A DNA stretch of 49,268 nt from Sphingobacteriales bacterium (GTDB lineage Bacteria; Bacteroidota; Bacteroidia; Chitinophagales; Chitinophagaceae), in assembly GCA_016192105.1 (NCBI GenBank), contig JACPUV010000018.1, forward strand, positions 1 through 49,268. The letters are read 5' to 3'. Shown here piece after piece: positions 6,398-15,221 of the stretch. The number at the start of each line of letters is the position of its first letter. The stretch's first letter is position 1. The notes under the pieces are model-generated. The model was given only the letters and a program-made list of their open reading frames with translations. It was not told the DNA's origin and made no database searches. A program made the position numbers and the translations under genes.

Positions 6398-8764
6398 ATG
6401 AACACCACCGTCCACAACAAACTCGTATCCTTTATCTGGTCTATTGCTGATGATTGCCTCCGGGATGTATATGTCCGGGGGAAATACCGGGATGTGATCC
6501 TGCCCATGGTGGTTCTGCGGAGGCTGGATGCCCTGCTGGAACCGACAAAAGACAAAGTACTGGAAGAACTGGCTTTTCAGAAAAAAGAGGCCGGACTGAC
6601 GGAACTTGACGAATCCGGACTCCGGGAGGCTGCCGGTTATGTATTTTATAATACCAGCCCCTGGACGCTCCAACGGCTGTACGATACCGCTACCAACAGC
6701 CAGCAGATCCTGCAGGCAAATTTTGAGGATTACCTCAATGGATTCAGCCAGAATGTAAAGGAGATCATCGAAAAGTTCAAACTCCGTGAGCAGGTAAAGC
6801 ACATGGCCAGCAAGGATGTGCTCCTGGATGTGCTGGAGAAATTTACTTCTCCCTATATCAATCTGACTCCGTTTGAGAAGCCGGATCCGGATGGGCGTAA
6901 ACTACCGGCCCTGACCAACCTGGGTATGGGCTATGTGTTTGAGGAACTGATCCGCAAGTTTAATGAGGAGAACAATGAAGAAGCCGGAGAGCACTTTACG
7001 CCTCGTGAAGTGATTGACCTGATGACCCATATCGTTTTTGAACCGGTTAAGGCTAAACTACCCCCGGTTATGACCATTTACGATCCAGCCTGCGGCAGCG
7101 GGGGTATGCTGACCGAATCCCAGAACTTCATTAAGGATGAGGAAGGGGAAATACGGGCAAAGGGGGATGTGTATTTGTATGGAAAGGAGATCAACGATGA
7201 AACCTATGCCATCTGTAAGTCGGATATGATGATCAAGGGGAATAATCCGGAGAATATCCGGGTGGGCTCAACCTTGTCAACCGATGAGTTTGCAGGCACT
7301 TACTTTGACTTCATGCTCTCCAACCCGCCTTATGGTAAATCATGGGCCAGTGAGCTGAAATATATTAAAGACGGCAAGGAAGTGATCGATCCCCGTTTCC
7401 GGGTGAAGCTGAAAGACTATTGGGGTAATGAGGAAGAGGCTGATGCTACCCCCCGATCTTCTGACGGTCAGCTGCTATTCCTGATGGAAATGGTGAGTAA
7501 GATGAAGCCGCTGAAACAAAGCAAAATGGGCTCCAGGGTGGCTTCTGTTCACAATGGCTCCAGCCTGTTTACCGGGGATGCCGGTGGCGGCGAAAGCAAT
7601 ATCCGGCGTTACCTGATCGAAAATGATTGGCTGGATGCGATCATACAGTTGCCCAATAACCTGTTTTACAATACCGGTATTACCACCTATATCTGGATCC
7701 TCTCCAACAACAAGCCGGCAGAACGTAAGGGAAAAGTACAACTGATTGACGCGGGGCTGATGTACCGGAAACTGCGGAAAAACCTGGGGAATAAGAACTG
7801 TGAGTTTGCACCGGAACATATCCGTGAGATCGTGGATGTTTATAAGCAAATGAAGGCTGTGGAGCGGAAGATCAACCCGGAGTCCAATGAAGAAGAAGGA
7901 ATCGCGGCTAAACTTTTTGACAATGCAGATTTCGGGTATTATAAAGTGACGATTGAACGACCCCGCAGGCTGAAAGCACAGTTCAGTGAAGAACGGATTG
8001 CGGAACTCCGTTTTGACCGTAGCCTGAAAGAGCCCATGCAATGGGCCTGGGAGACCTATGGCAAAAAGATCTATAAGGAACTGGCAAAGCATGAAAAGGA
8101 AATAACCGAATGGGCAGAGAAACAGGAACTGAACCTGAATGCCAAACAGGCCAAGGCGCTGGTAAGCCCTGCCACCTGGGAAAAGCAACTCAGCCTGATG
8201 GAAACGGCCCGGAAACTCATGAAAGCTGTTGGTACGAAGGAGTACAATGACTTTAATATTTTCAGGGATGATGTGGATGCAGCCCTGAAAAAGCTGGAGC
8301 TGAAATTATCGGCAACAGAAAAGAACAGTATCCTGAATGCCGTAAGCTGGTATGACGCGGCAGCGGAAAAAGTGATCAAGGGAACGGTAAAACTGACCGG
8401 CGAAAAGCTGGAAGAAGTACTGCGGATCCAGGACTGTACCGAGGGACAATTGGCCGATCATGGCTATTACCTGTGCGGAAAGAAAGGCGAGTATATCCAA
8501 TACGAAGCCGACAGTGATCTCCGGGACACCGAGAATATACCACTGAAGGACAATATATATTGGTATTTTCTCAAGGAAGTAAAACCGCATGTGGAGGAAG
8601 CCTGGATCAATATGGAAGCCGTGAAGATCGGATATGAGATCAGTTTTAATAAGTATTTCTATCGGCATAAGCCACTACGTAAAATAGAAGAAGTAACTGC
8701 AGAAATTTTAGAGCTGGAAAAACAAAGTGATGGACTTATTCAGGAAATTCTAAAATTGAATTGA
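6398..8764 (+). CDS. hsdM: Type I restriction-modification system, DNA methyltransferase subunit HsdM
   Basis: 788 aa, an N6-adenine methyltransferase that methylates the site recognised by HsdS. The N-terminal HsdM_N helical region spans roughly 1-165 (DVILPMVVLRRLDALLEP). The SAM-binding motif I is DPACGSGGM at about 229-237 and the catalytic motif IV is NPPYGKSW at about 309-316; both are intact. Typical HsdM proteins have about 480 to 550 residues. This one has a C-terminal extension of roughly 200 residues, rich in Lys/Glu and probably coiled, ending in EILELEKQSDGLIQEILKL. Such long HsdM forms occur in a subset of type I systems. The stop overlaps the hsdS ATG by one base. Confidence 0.97.
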   Translation: MNTTVHNKLVSFIWSIADDCLRDVYVRGKYRDVILPMVVLRRLDALLEPTKDKVLEELAFQKKEAGLTELDESGLREAAGYVFYNTSPWTLQRLYDTATNSQQILQANFEDYLNGFSQNVKEIIEKFKLREQVKHMASKDVLLDVLEKFTSPYINLTPFEKPDPDGRKLPALTNLGMGYVFEELIRKFNEENNEEAGEHFTPREVIDLMTHIVFEPVKAKLPPVMTIYDPACGSGGMLTESQNFIKDEEGEIRAKGDVYLYGKEINDETYAICKSDMMIKGNNPENIRVGSTLSTDEFAGTYFDFMLSNPPYGKSWASELKYIKDGKEVIDPRFRVKLKDYWGNEEEADATPRSSDGQLLFLMEMVSKMKPLKQSKMGSRVASVHNGSSLFTGDAGGGESNIRRYLIENDWLDAIIQLPNNLFYNTGITTYIWILSNNKPAERKGKVQLIDAGLMYRKLRKNLGNKNCEFAPEHIREIVDVYKQMKAVERKINPESNEEEGIAAKLFDNADFGYYKVTIERPRRLKAQFSEERIAELRFDRSLKEPMQWAWETYGKKIYKELAKHEKEITEWAEKQELNLNAKQAKALVSPATWEKQLSLMETARKLMKAVGTKEYNDFNIFRDDVDAALKKLELKLSATEKNSILNAVSWYDAAAEKVIKGTVKLTGEKLEEVLRIQDCTEGQLADHGYYLCGKKGEYIQYEADSDLRDTENIPLKDNIYWYFLKEVKPHVEEAWINMEAVKIGYEISFNKYFYRHKPLRKIEEVTAEILELEKQSDGLIQEILKLN

Positions 8765-10056
8765 TGAAGGCTGTAGAAAAATTTGATAAAACAGGTAACC
8801 TTAAAGATTCAGGGGCTGAATGGCTGGGAAGTATTCCCCATAATTGGGATTGTATAAGAATGAAGCATCTTTTTAAGGATGTGTCCATTAAAAACAAGCC
8901 GGATGCAGAATTACTATCTGTTACACAAAACCAAGGTGTAGTACCAAGAACTTGGGTAGAAAACAGAATGGTAATGCCTTCCGGAGCTTTAGCGTCATTT
9001 AAATTTATACAGCAAGGAGATTTTGCAATAAGCTTGCGATCGTTTGAAGGAGGTTTAGAATACTGCCATCATGATGGTATTATAAGCCCGGCCTATACAG
9101 TACTGAAGGCCCAAAAGGATTTTCATCTGAACTACTATAAATATTTGTTTAAAAGTTCTGCATTTATATCAGAGCTTCAAACAAGTGTTGTTGGAATACG
9201 AGAAGGTAAAAACATTAGTTATCCAGAGTTATCATATTCTTTTTTACCGGTACCCCCAAAAACTGAACAAACCGCCATTGCCAACTTTCTCGATAAAAAA
9301 ATTGCCCTTATTGACAAAGCCATTGCTATTAAGGAAAGGCAGATAGAATTGCTGAAAGAGCGTCGGCAGATTTTGATTAACCGAGCCGTTACACGGGGGC
9401 TTAACCCCAATGTAAAAATGAAAGATAGTGGAGTGGAATGGATTGGAGAGATTCCCAAGCATTGGGAGATAAAGAAACTGAAGTTTATTGGGAGCATAAA
9501 ATATGGACTAGGTCAGCCACCAAAGGAAAAAGAAAATGGATTGCGATTAATTAGAGCAACTAATGTTGAACGCGGTGAAATAAATGAGAAAGATCTTTTA
9601 CGTGTAGATCCTGATGATATTCCTTGGAAAAGAGATCCTGAACTAAAAGAAAATGATATAATAGTTGTGCGAAGCGGTGCTTATACAGGTGATTCTGCAA
9701 TAATTACCAGAGAATACTCTGGTGCAATTGCAGGATATGACATGGTTTTAACTCCAACCAATATAAGTCCCAGTTTTTTGGCTTTTTCTCTCCTCTCAAA
9801 TTACATATTATATAATCAACTATACGTTTTACGATTAAGGGCAGCCCAACCTCATCTTAATGCGGAGGAACTTGGTGAAACACTTGTTTTGTTACCAACT
9901 CAAAAAGAACAAGAAGATATTTCCAATTATATCAAACACTTTTCTAATAAGGTCAAAGTTGCAATGAAAAACAAAGAAACTGAAATTAAAATACTCAATG
10001 AATACAAATCAAGTTTGATTAATAGTGTAATAATAGGAAAAATAAAAGTCGTATAA
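8764..10056 (+). CDS. hsdS: Type I restriction-modification system, specificity subunit HsdS
   Basis: 430 aa. Two half-repeats are visible: each target-recognition domain begins KDSG(A/V)EW(L/I)G(S/E)IP..W, at about residues 14-29 and 220-235, and each is followed by a conserved helical spacer (KTEQTAIANFLDKKIALID near 165-185; QKEQEDISNYIKHFSNKV near 380-400). This is the standard two-TRD layout, predicting a bipartite DNA target. The gene is clearly more AT-rich than hsdM and hsdR, especially in the second TRD, as expected if TRDs are exchanged by recombination. I chose the ATG at 8764, which overlaps the hsdM stop, over the TTG one codon earlier. It sits one base ahead of hsdR. Confidence 0.96.
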   Translation: MKAVEKFDKTGNLKDSGAEWLGSIPHNWDCIRMKHLFKDVSIKNKPDAELLSVTQNQGVVPRTWVENRMVMPSGALASFKFIQQGDFAISLRSFEGGLEYCHHDGIISPAYTVLKAQKDFHLNYYKYLFKSSAFISELQTSVVGIREGKNISYPELSYSFLPVPPKTEQTAIANFLDKKIALIDKAIAIKERQIELLKERRQILINRAVTRGLNPNVKMKDSGVEWIGEIPKHWEIKKLKFIGSIKYGLGQPPKEKENGLRLIRATNVERGEINEKDLLRVDPDDIPWKRDPELKENDIIVVRSGAYTGDSAIITREYSGAIAGYDMVLTPTNISPSFLAFSLLSNYILYNQLYVLRLRAAQPHLNAEELGETLVLLPTQKEQEDISNYIKHFSNKVKVAMKNKETEIKILNEYKSSLINSVIIGKIKVV

Positions 10057-10057
10057 A

Positions 10058-13000
10058 ATGTTTACTAAAACCAATGAACAAGCCCTCGAGTCTACTATTG
10101 AGAAAAAACTAACTGGTTATTCTCAGGAAGAACTAAAGGATAAAGGGGTGAGTGTGGACCAATGGTCAGAAGAACCTGCTTTATATAAAGCGGGTAATGG
10201 TTATTTCATTGGTTTGCCTGAAGATTTTAATGCAAAATATGCTATTGATGAAGTGCGGTTTTGGCATTTCCTGGAAACTACTCAGAAAGAAGAGCTGGCT
10301 AAACTGAAAAAGCAATCGGACTGGAAACTGAAAATTCTGGAACGTTTTGACCGGATGGTAAAGAAATACGGGATCATCCGGTTGTTACGGAAAGGGCTGG
10401 AAGTAGATGATGCGCATTTTACCTTGTTTTACCAGCTACCGCTGGCCAGCAGCAGTGCACAGGTAAAGCAGAACTTTGAAAGTAATGAGTTCAGTGTCAC
10501 CCGACAGCTTCGTTATTCACTTGCCAATCCTGGCGAGGAAATAGATATGGTGCTGTTTGTAAACGGCATTCCCTTTTCCACTATGGAATTAAAGAACCAC
10601 TGGACCGGACAGAATGCCCGGGTACACGCCCAGCACCAGTACCGGTTTAAACGGGATAATTCCCAACCCCTTTTGAGTTTTGGCCGCTGCCTGGTACATT
10701 TCGCAGTGGATACGGATGAAGTGTATATGACTACGAAGCTGAGCGGTGCCGATACTTTTTTCCTGCCCTTTAACCTGGGCCATAACTTCGGAAAAGGAAA
10801 CCCGCCCAATCCTTCCGGTCATAAAACGAGTTATCTCTGGGAAGAAATTCTTACCCGGGCCTCTGTGGCCAATATTTTCCAGCATTTTGTACGTTTTGAT
10901 GGCAAGGAAACAGACCCGCTGGCCAAAAAGAACCTGTACTTTCCCCGTTACCATCAATTGGATGTGGTCAGGAAGCTGATCCATCATGCCAGTCATACCG
11001 GCGTTGGCCAGACCTACCTGATCCAGCACTCGGCCGGCTCCGGTAAGTCAAATTCCATTACCTGGGCAGCCTACCAGTTAATTGAGACCTACCCTGCTGC
11101 AGAGAATATACCGGGCAGCCGCGGTGTTGCCAATCCCCTCTTTGATTCAGTTATTGTGGTTACCGACCGGCGTTTACTGGATAAACAGCTCCGGGAGAAT
11201 ATAAAAGAGTTTTCAGAGGTTAAAAATATTGTAGCCCCGGCCTATTCCTCCAAGGACCTGAAAGAGAACCTGGAGGGAGGTAAACGAATCATCATTACCA
11301 CGATTCAGAAATTTCCCTTTATTGTGGATGGTATTGCGGACATGAGCGAAAAACGCTTCGCTGTCATCATAGACGAAGCCCACAGCAGCCAGAGCGGCAC
11401 CGCAGCCGATAATATGAACCGGGTAATGGGAAACAATGAAGAGGAAGAAGAGGAACAGGATATACAGGACAAGATACTGGAAGTGATGCGTACCCGAAAG
11501 ATGCGGGGTAATGCCTCTTATTTTGCGTTTACCGCCACACCCAAGAATACCACCCTGGAGAAGTTTGGTACAAAGATGGAAGACGGACGGTTCCGGCCTT
11601 TTCATCTTTACTCCATGAAGCAGGCCATTGAAGAAGGATTTATCCTGGATGTGCTGGCCAATTACACCACCTACAAGAGTTATTACGAGATTGAGAAATC
11701 CATCGAAGACAATCCGCTTTTCGATTCTTCCCGTGCCCAGAAGAAACTGAAAGCCTATGTGGAAGGTCACCGGCAGACCATCGAGGTGAAAGCTGAGATC
11801 ATGCTTGACCATTTTATTTCGCATGTGGTCAACAAAAAGAAATTAAAGGGAAAGGCAAAGGGCATTATCGCCACGCAGAATATCCGTTCGGCCATATTGT
11901 ACTTCCAGGCCTTACGCAAACTGCTGGATCAGCGGGGTAATCCATTCAGGATAGCTGTTGCGTTTACCGGCAAGAAAGAGGTAAACGGAGTGGAATACAC
12001 CGAGGAAAACATAAATGATTTTCCGGAAAGTATGGACAGTGCCAAGCCCACCGATCCCGGCTATATCAGTGATAAGATAGCCCGGTATTTCAATATGGAT
12101 GAGTTCAGGCTGCTGGTGGTGGCCAATAAATACCTCACCGGTTTTGACCAGCCCAAGCTCTGCAGCATGTATATCGATAAAAAATTGCAGGGGGTATTGG
12201 CAGTACAGGCTTTGTCCCGCCTCAACCGTTCCGCTGACCGCCTGGGTAAGAAGACGGAGGACCTGTTTATCCTCGATTTCCAGAACTCCACCGATGAGAT
12301 CAAAGCTTCTTTTGATCCTTTTTATACCTCTACCACTTTAAGCAAGGCCACCGATATCAATGTGCTGCATGAGCTGAAAGCCAGTCTGGATGAGGCGGCC
12401 GTATATGAATGGTCCGAAGTGGAGGACTTTACCGAAAAGTATTTCCGCGGTGTGGATGCTCAGGAATTAAGTCCGATCATTGACATAGCTGCCGACCGTT
12501 TTAACAGCGGGCTTGAGTTTGACGATAAGCAGAAAGCCGATTTCAAGATCAAGGCCAAGCAGTTTGTAAAGATCTACGGGCAGATGGCCGCCATTATGCC
12601 CTATGAGGTGATCCGTTGGGAAAAGCTCTTCTGGTTCCTGAAGTTCTTAATTCCCAAACTAATCATTACCGATCCCGGCATAGATCAGTTGGATGGTTTG
12701 CTCAATTCAATTGACCTGTCCACTTACGGCCTGGAGCGGGTAAAACTAAATGCCTCCATTGGCCTCGATGCTTCCGAAACCGAACTCGATCCCCAGAACC
12801 CCAACCCCCGCAGTGCCCATGGCACAGATGACGAGTATGACCCGCTGGACCTGATCATCAAGAGTTTTAATGAGCGATGGTTCCAGGGCTGGGACGCCAC
12901 CCCCGAGGAGCAGCGTATCCGTTTTGTCAATCTCGCCAGCCGCATGCAGGCCCATCCCGACTTTAAAGAGAAATACGCCGACAACCCCGACGCCCAGAAC

Positions 13001-13141
13001 CGCGAGATCGCCTTCCGCAAAATATTCGAGGAGGTAATGGCCAAACAGCGCAAGGACGAGCTGGAGCTCTATAAGATGGTAGCTAAGGACGATGCGTTTA
13101 AACAGGCGCTGCAGGAGATGCTGAAGAGGATGGTGGCGTGA
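10058..13141 (+). CDS. hsdR: Type I restriction-modification system, endonuclease/translocase subunit HsdR
   Basis: 1027 aa, close to the usual length for EcoR124-like HsdR. The nuclease core shows D163 in EIDMVLFVNG and E..K in TMELKNHW (about 178-181). The superfamily 2 motor follows: Walker A HSAGSGKSNS (about 324-333), DEAH box VIIDEAHSS (about 437-445), motif III FTATPKNT (about 487-494), and the second RecA lobe with YLTGFDQPKL near 695. A C-terminal helical region contacts HsdM. All catalytic residues are present, so the enzyme should translocate and cut unmodified DNA. It follows hsdS by one base and forms the operon hsdM-hsdS-hsdR. Upstream lies a stub of an unrelated hsdR subfamily at 4891. 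Confidence 0.97.
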   Translation: MFTKTNEQALESTIEKKLTGYSQEELKDKGVSVDQWSEEPALYKAGNGYFIGLPEDFNAKYAIDEVRFWHFLETTQKEELAKLKKQSDWKLKILERFDRMVKKYGIIRLLRKGLEVDDAHFTLFYQLPLASSSAQVKQNFESNEFSVTRQLRYSLANPGEEIDMVLFVNGIPFSTMELKNHWTGQNARVHAQHQYRFKRDNSQPLLSFGRCLVHFAVDTDEVYMTTKLSGADTFFLPFNLGHNFGKGNPPNPSGHKTSYLWEEILTRASVANIFQHFVRFDGKETDPLAKKNLYFPRYHQLDVVRKLIHHASHTGVGQTYLIQHSAGSGKSNSITWAAYQLIETYPAAENIPGSRGVANPLFDSVIVVTDRRLLDKQLRENIKEFSEVKNIVAPAYSSKDLKENLEGGKRIIITTIQKFPFIVDGIADMSEKRFAVIIDEAHSSQSGTAADNMNRVMGNNEEEEEEQDIQDKILEVMRTRKMRGNASYFAFTATPKNTTLEKFGTKMEDGRFRPFHLYSMKQAIEEGFILDVLANYTTYKSYYEIEKSIEDNPLFDSSRAQKKLKAYVEGHRQTIEVKAEIMLDHFISHVVNKKKLKGKAKGIIATQNIRSAILYFQALRKLLDQRGNPFRIAVAFTGKKEVNGVEYTEENINDFPESMDSAKPTDPGYISDKIARYFNMDEFRLLVVANKYLTGFDQPKLCSMYIDKKLQGVLAVQALSRLNRSADRLGKKTEDLFILDFQNSTDEIKASFDPFYTSTTLSKATDINVLHELKASLDEAAVYEWSEVEDFTEKYFRGVDAQELSPIIDIAADRFNSGLEFDDKQKADFKIKAKQFVKIYGQMAAIMPYEVIRWEKLFWFLKFLIPKLIITDPGIDQLDGLLNSIDLSTYGLERVKLNASIGLDASETELDPQNPNPRSAHGTDDEYDPLDLIIKSFNERWFQGWDATPEEQRIRFVNLASRMQAHPDFKEKYADNPDAQNREIAFRKIFEEVMAKQRKDELELYKMVAKDDAFKQALQEMLKRMVA

Positions 13142-13181
13142 GCTATTTGATTGATAATCAATATAAATTAATAAGTAATAT

Positions 13182-13225
13182 ACTTAAAAGTGAATTTTTA
13201 ATTTGTAATTAACTTAAAAGTGAAT
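13182..13225 (+). promoter_or_regulatory. Direct-repeat operator and promoter candidate for the toxin-antitoxin-chaperone cassette
   Basis: The 14-mer ACTTAAAAGTGAAT occurs at 13182-13195 and again at 13212-13225, exactly 30 bp apart (about three helical turns). Between them is TTAATTTG at 13198-13205, one mismatch from the TAnnTTTG -7 box. The GTG start of the first gene lies inside the second repeat. Repeats bracketing a promoter are typical of autorepressed toxin-antitoxin operons; the HTH antitoxin at 13761 would be the binder. Confidence 0.55.
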
Positions 13226-13750
13226 AGTTTTACCCTGAAGATATGGGATGATGAGGGAAAGAAAGTTACCTTCTATTCGGTATGGAAGGAAGACGCAGCA
13301 TTAGCTGAAACTGATAAGTTCTTAAATAAGTATGAGCATGATGACATCTATGCCGAAGAATTGGATCAATTGGTCCAGTTAGTCCTGGTAACAATCGGGG
13401 ATGAATACGGCGCCCTTTCGTCTTTTTTTAATCGTGTAAAAAACGATATCGTTGGATTGCCACATAAGGGCAAATTGAAAATTGAAGACCTGAGTTTTCA
13501 TTTCCCTGACTTCCCTTTCAGACTTTATGCTTTAAGAGTATTAAACCGGGAGGATCTCGTCATCTTATTTAATGGAGGCCTTAAAACGGCTAGAACAGAT
13601 CAGCTGAGTCCGGATTTAGAAATGAAATTTCACGAGGCGCAGCATTTTGCATCAAGGATTGAACAAGCACTTAGAGAAGGGGATATAATAATTGATGAAG
13701 AAAAAAGGAGATTAACCGATCAGGATGGTAATCTTGAAATTTATTTATAA
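13220..13750 (+). CDS. Probable toxin of a TAC-like cassette (HigB/RelE-like, divergent)
   Basis: 176 aa, cytoplasmic. The region about 100-150 (PFRLYALRVLNREDLVILF, then NGGLKTAR and a following amphipathic helix FHEAQHFASRIEQAL) has the order seen at the end of RelE/HigB-type mRNA interferases: a strand with R, a strand ending in F-N-G, a basic K/R patch, a helix. The N-terminal ~90 residues are acidic and longer than in classical HigB. It stops 10 bases before an HTH antitoxin gene that is itself fused by overlap to a SecB-like gene, the gene order of toxin-antitoxin-chaperone systems. GTG at 13220 is the only good start, since an in-frame stop lies at 13199. Toxin assignment is inferred mainly from context. 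Confidence 0.55.
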   Translation: MNSFTLKIWDDEGKKVTFYSVWKEDAALAETDKFLNKYEHDDIYAEELDQLVQLVLVTIGDEYGALSSFFNRVKNDIVGLPHKGKLKIEDLSFHFPDFPFRLYALRVLNREDLVILFNGGLKTARTDQLSPDLEMKFHEAQHFASRIEQALREGDIIIDEEKRRLTDQDGNLEIYL

Positions 13751-13760
13751 ATAGTGTACT

Positions 13761-14147
13761 ATGAGAAGCAGTGTAGCGAAAAGAATACTGGAAAGAACAA
13801 GCCCTGAAACTAAACAATTTGCCAGAAAATACGGGGAACTGGTCAATCGGATTCACCAGGCGTTAAAAGAAAAGAACTGGACTCAAAAAGACCTGGCAGT
13901 TGCTATGGATAAACAGCCCTCAGAGATCAGTAAATGGTTAAGTGGGGAGCACAATCTCACATTCAAATCAATTGTAAAGCTGGAACATGAGTTGGGAATA
14001 GAGCTGTTATATATACCCAAAACGGTTTCGTTTGAAATGCATACGGAAACAAAAGTGCAGATGACCGTTGTACGGAACCAGCCGGTAGAAAAATTGACTG
14101 GATTTGTACCGGCTCAGAAATATGTATATAAAGAAAAAACAGCCTGA
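13761..14147 (+). CDS. HTH (Xre/HigA-like) antitoxin with a C-terminal extension
   Basis: 128 aa. A Cro/C1-type helix-turn-helix spans about residues 28-82 (KNWTQKDLAVAMDKQPSEISKW). After the domain comes a ~40-residue tail without predicted fold, rich in V, F and Y and ending GFVPAQKYVYKEKTA. In known TAC systems the antitoxin carries just such a C-terminal hydrophobic chaperone-addiction segment that is bound by the SecB-like partner; here the match is positional and compositional, not a sequence alignment. It is expected to repress its own operon (direct repeats at 13182-13225) and neutralise the product of 13220. Its TGA overlaps the next ATG (TGATG). Confidence 0.82.
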   Translation: MRSSVAKRILERTSPETKQFARKYGELVNRIHQALKEKNWTQKDLAVAMDKQPSEISKWLSGEHNLTFKSIVKLEHELGIELLYIPKTVSFEMHTETKVQMTVVRNQPVEKLTGFVPAQKYVYKEKTA

Positions 14148-14614
14148 TGAAAAACGCTTTTAATGTTGAGTATTTCAACCTTATTGACTTTAAGTTATTG
14201 AAAGGACAAGTGGAAAGCCCGTATGAGGTAAACCGGGAACAAATAGCCAGTTACCAGTTTGAAGTCGGTTTTGAAATGAGTTTTAATCTCGAAGAGAAGC
14301 TGGTAAGATCAGACTTACAACTAAAGATTGAAGTAAAAAATAAGGATGAGAATCTGACAGAAAAAGCCTCTGGCTATTTTGAGTTGCTTTATCTGTATAA
14401 AGTAGATAATCTGAATGATTTAGTGGAAAAAAGACCCGAGGATGAAACCTTACTTATAAACGCCCATCTCGCCAATGCTGTCGCTTCAACAAGCTATTCA
14501 ACGGCAAGAGGGGTGCTACTCACCCGTTTCCAGGGGACCATGTTGTCGGATTTTATTCTCCCGGTAATGGATCCAAACAAACTGGTGGAAACAAAGGGGT
14601 TATTGGGAAAATAA
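14147..14614 (+). CDS. SecB-like chaperone of the toxin-antitoxin-chaperone cassette
   Basis: 155 aa, acidic, cytoplasmic. The central strands (YQFEVGFEMSFNL; DLQLKIEVKNKDE; GYFELLYLYKV) and the C-terminal part (ANAVASTSYSTARGVLLTRF, then ILPVMDPNKLV) follow the SecB fold order, including the S-x-A/R-x-x-L helix and the final '(L/I)xPVxxxxL' strand. The start overlaps the antitoxin stop, so the two proteins are probably made in equal amounts. In mycobacterial TAC the SecB-like protein protects the antitoxin from degradation; the same role is inferred here. A general export chaperone is a less likely alternative because the gene sits in a toxin-antitoxin operon. Confidence 0.75.
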   Translation: MKNAFNVEYFNLIDFKLLKGQVESPYEVNREQIASYQFEVGFEMSFNLEEKLVRSDLQLKIEVKNKDENLTEKASGYFELLYLYKVDNLNDLVEKRPEDETLLINAHLANAVASTSYSTARGVLLTRFQGTMLSDFILPVMDPNKLVETKGLLGK

Positions 14615-14652
14615 TGGAGTATTTTCTCGCCTCATCCAAATAAAAAAGTTAA

Positions 14653-15081
14653 ATGCCCCGAAAATTAACTGAGAATGAAGTCGTAAGTAAATTAGCTGAT
14701 TTTCTTATAAACGAAGGATGGGATGTGATCGGCAAGTCGCTGGGTTTTGAAAAGGGATATGATTTACTTATAACTAAGGAAGGAAAAACATTGGCTGTCG
14801 AAGCTAAGGGGGCTACTGCAAATAAGGAAGCATACAATAAAGTAAGAGCTTATTTTGATGGTGGACAGATTAAAACACACTTTGGGAAAGCCCTTTTGAA
14901 AGTACTTGAAATAAAAACCGAAAATCCGGCATGGTTGGTTGCTATAGCACAACCGGATGATGACCTGGTCAGAAAACATACCGAAATGTTTTTGCCCTAT
15001 CTGAAACAAATTGGGATTATCCATTTTTGGGTAGGTGAGGTGGGAGTAGTCTCGGAAATACCAGCCATAGAGCATATTTAG
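14653..15081 (+). CDS. Small PD-(D/E)XK nuclease-like protein
   Basis: 142 aa. The motif set D37 (GYDLLITK) followed by E50-A-K52 (TLAVEAKGA) is the PD-(D/E)XK core in an Mrr/Holliday-resolvase-like arrangement. The N-terminal helix carries LADFLINEGWDV, typical of these folds. The C-terminal part (AWLVAIAQPDDDLVRKHTEMF) has no recognised domain. It lies 38 bases after the SecB-like gene in the same direction and closes the defence island. No ATPase or DNA-binding module is attached, so it may be an orphan restriction nuclease, a DNA repair factor or an accessory of the type I system. Catalytic residues appear intact. Confidence 0.7.
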   Translation: MPRKLTENEVVSKLADFLINEGWDVIGKSLGFEKGYDLLITKEGKTLAVEAKGATANKEAYNKVRAYFDGGQIKTHFGKALLKVLEIKTENPAWLVAIAQPDDDLVRKHTEMFLPYLKQIGIIHFWVGEVGVVSEIPAIEHI

Positions 15082-15118
15082 GAAATAGAATTTCTCAGTC
15101 CATAAAACTGCATTTAAA

Positions 15119-15221
15119 GTTAACAAAATAAGGGGGCAAACTTGCCGCCGTCCCCGTGCAGGTTCCGCTCCGTTCGGCTACGCTACGCCTCACTTCGCTC
15201 CACCTGCACGGGTGGTTAACT
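15119..15221. repeat. Large nested palindrome (REP/MITE-like stem-loop) at the island end
   Basis: An 11-bp perfect inverted repeat, CCCGTGCAGGT at 15153-15163 and its complement at 15202-15212, encloses a 38-base GC-rich loop of TTCGGCTACGC/CTTCGCTC words. An outer inverted repeat AGTTAAC (15119-15125) / GTTAACT (15215-15221) frames it. It lies 38 bases past the last defence gene. No reading frame covers it convincingly. It could act as a terminator, a REP-type element or a recombination site. Confidence 0.7.

Noticed and set aside
7475..8188. 237-codon minus-strand ORF inside hsdM
   Set aside because: Antisense shadow of the methyltransferase; its composition reflects the opposite reading frame and no family is recognised.
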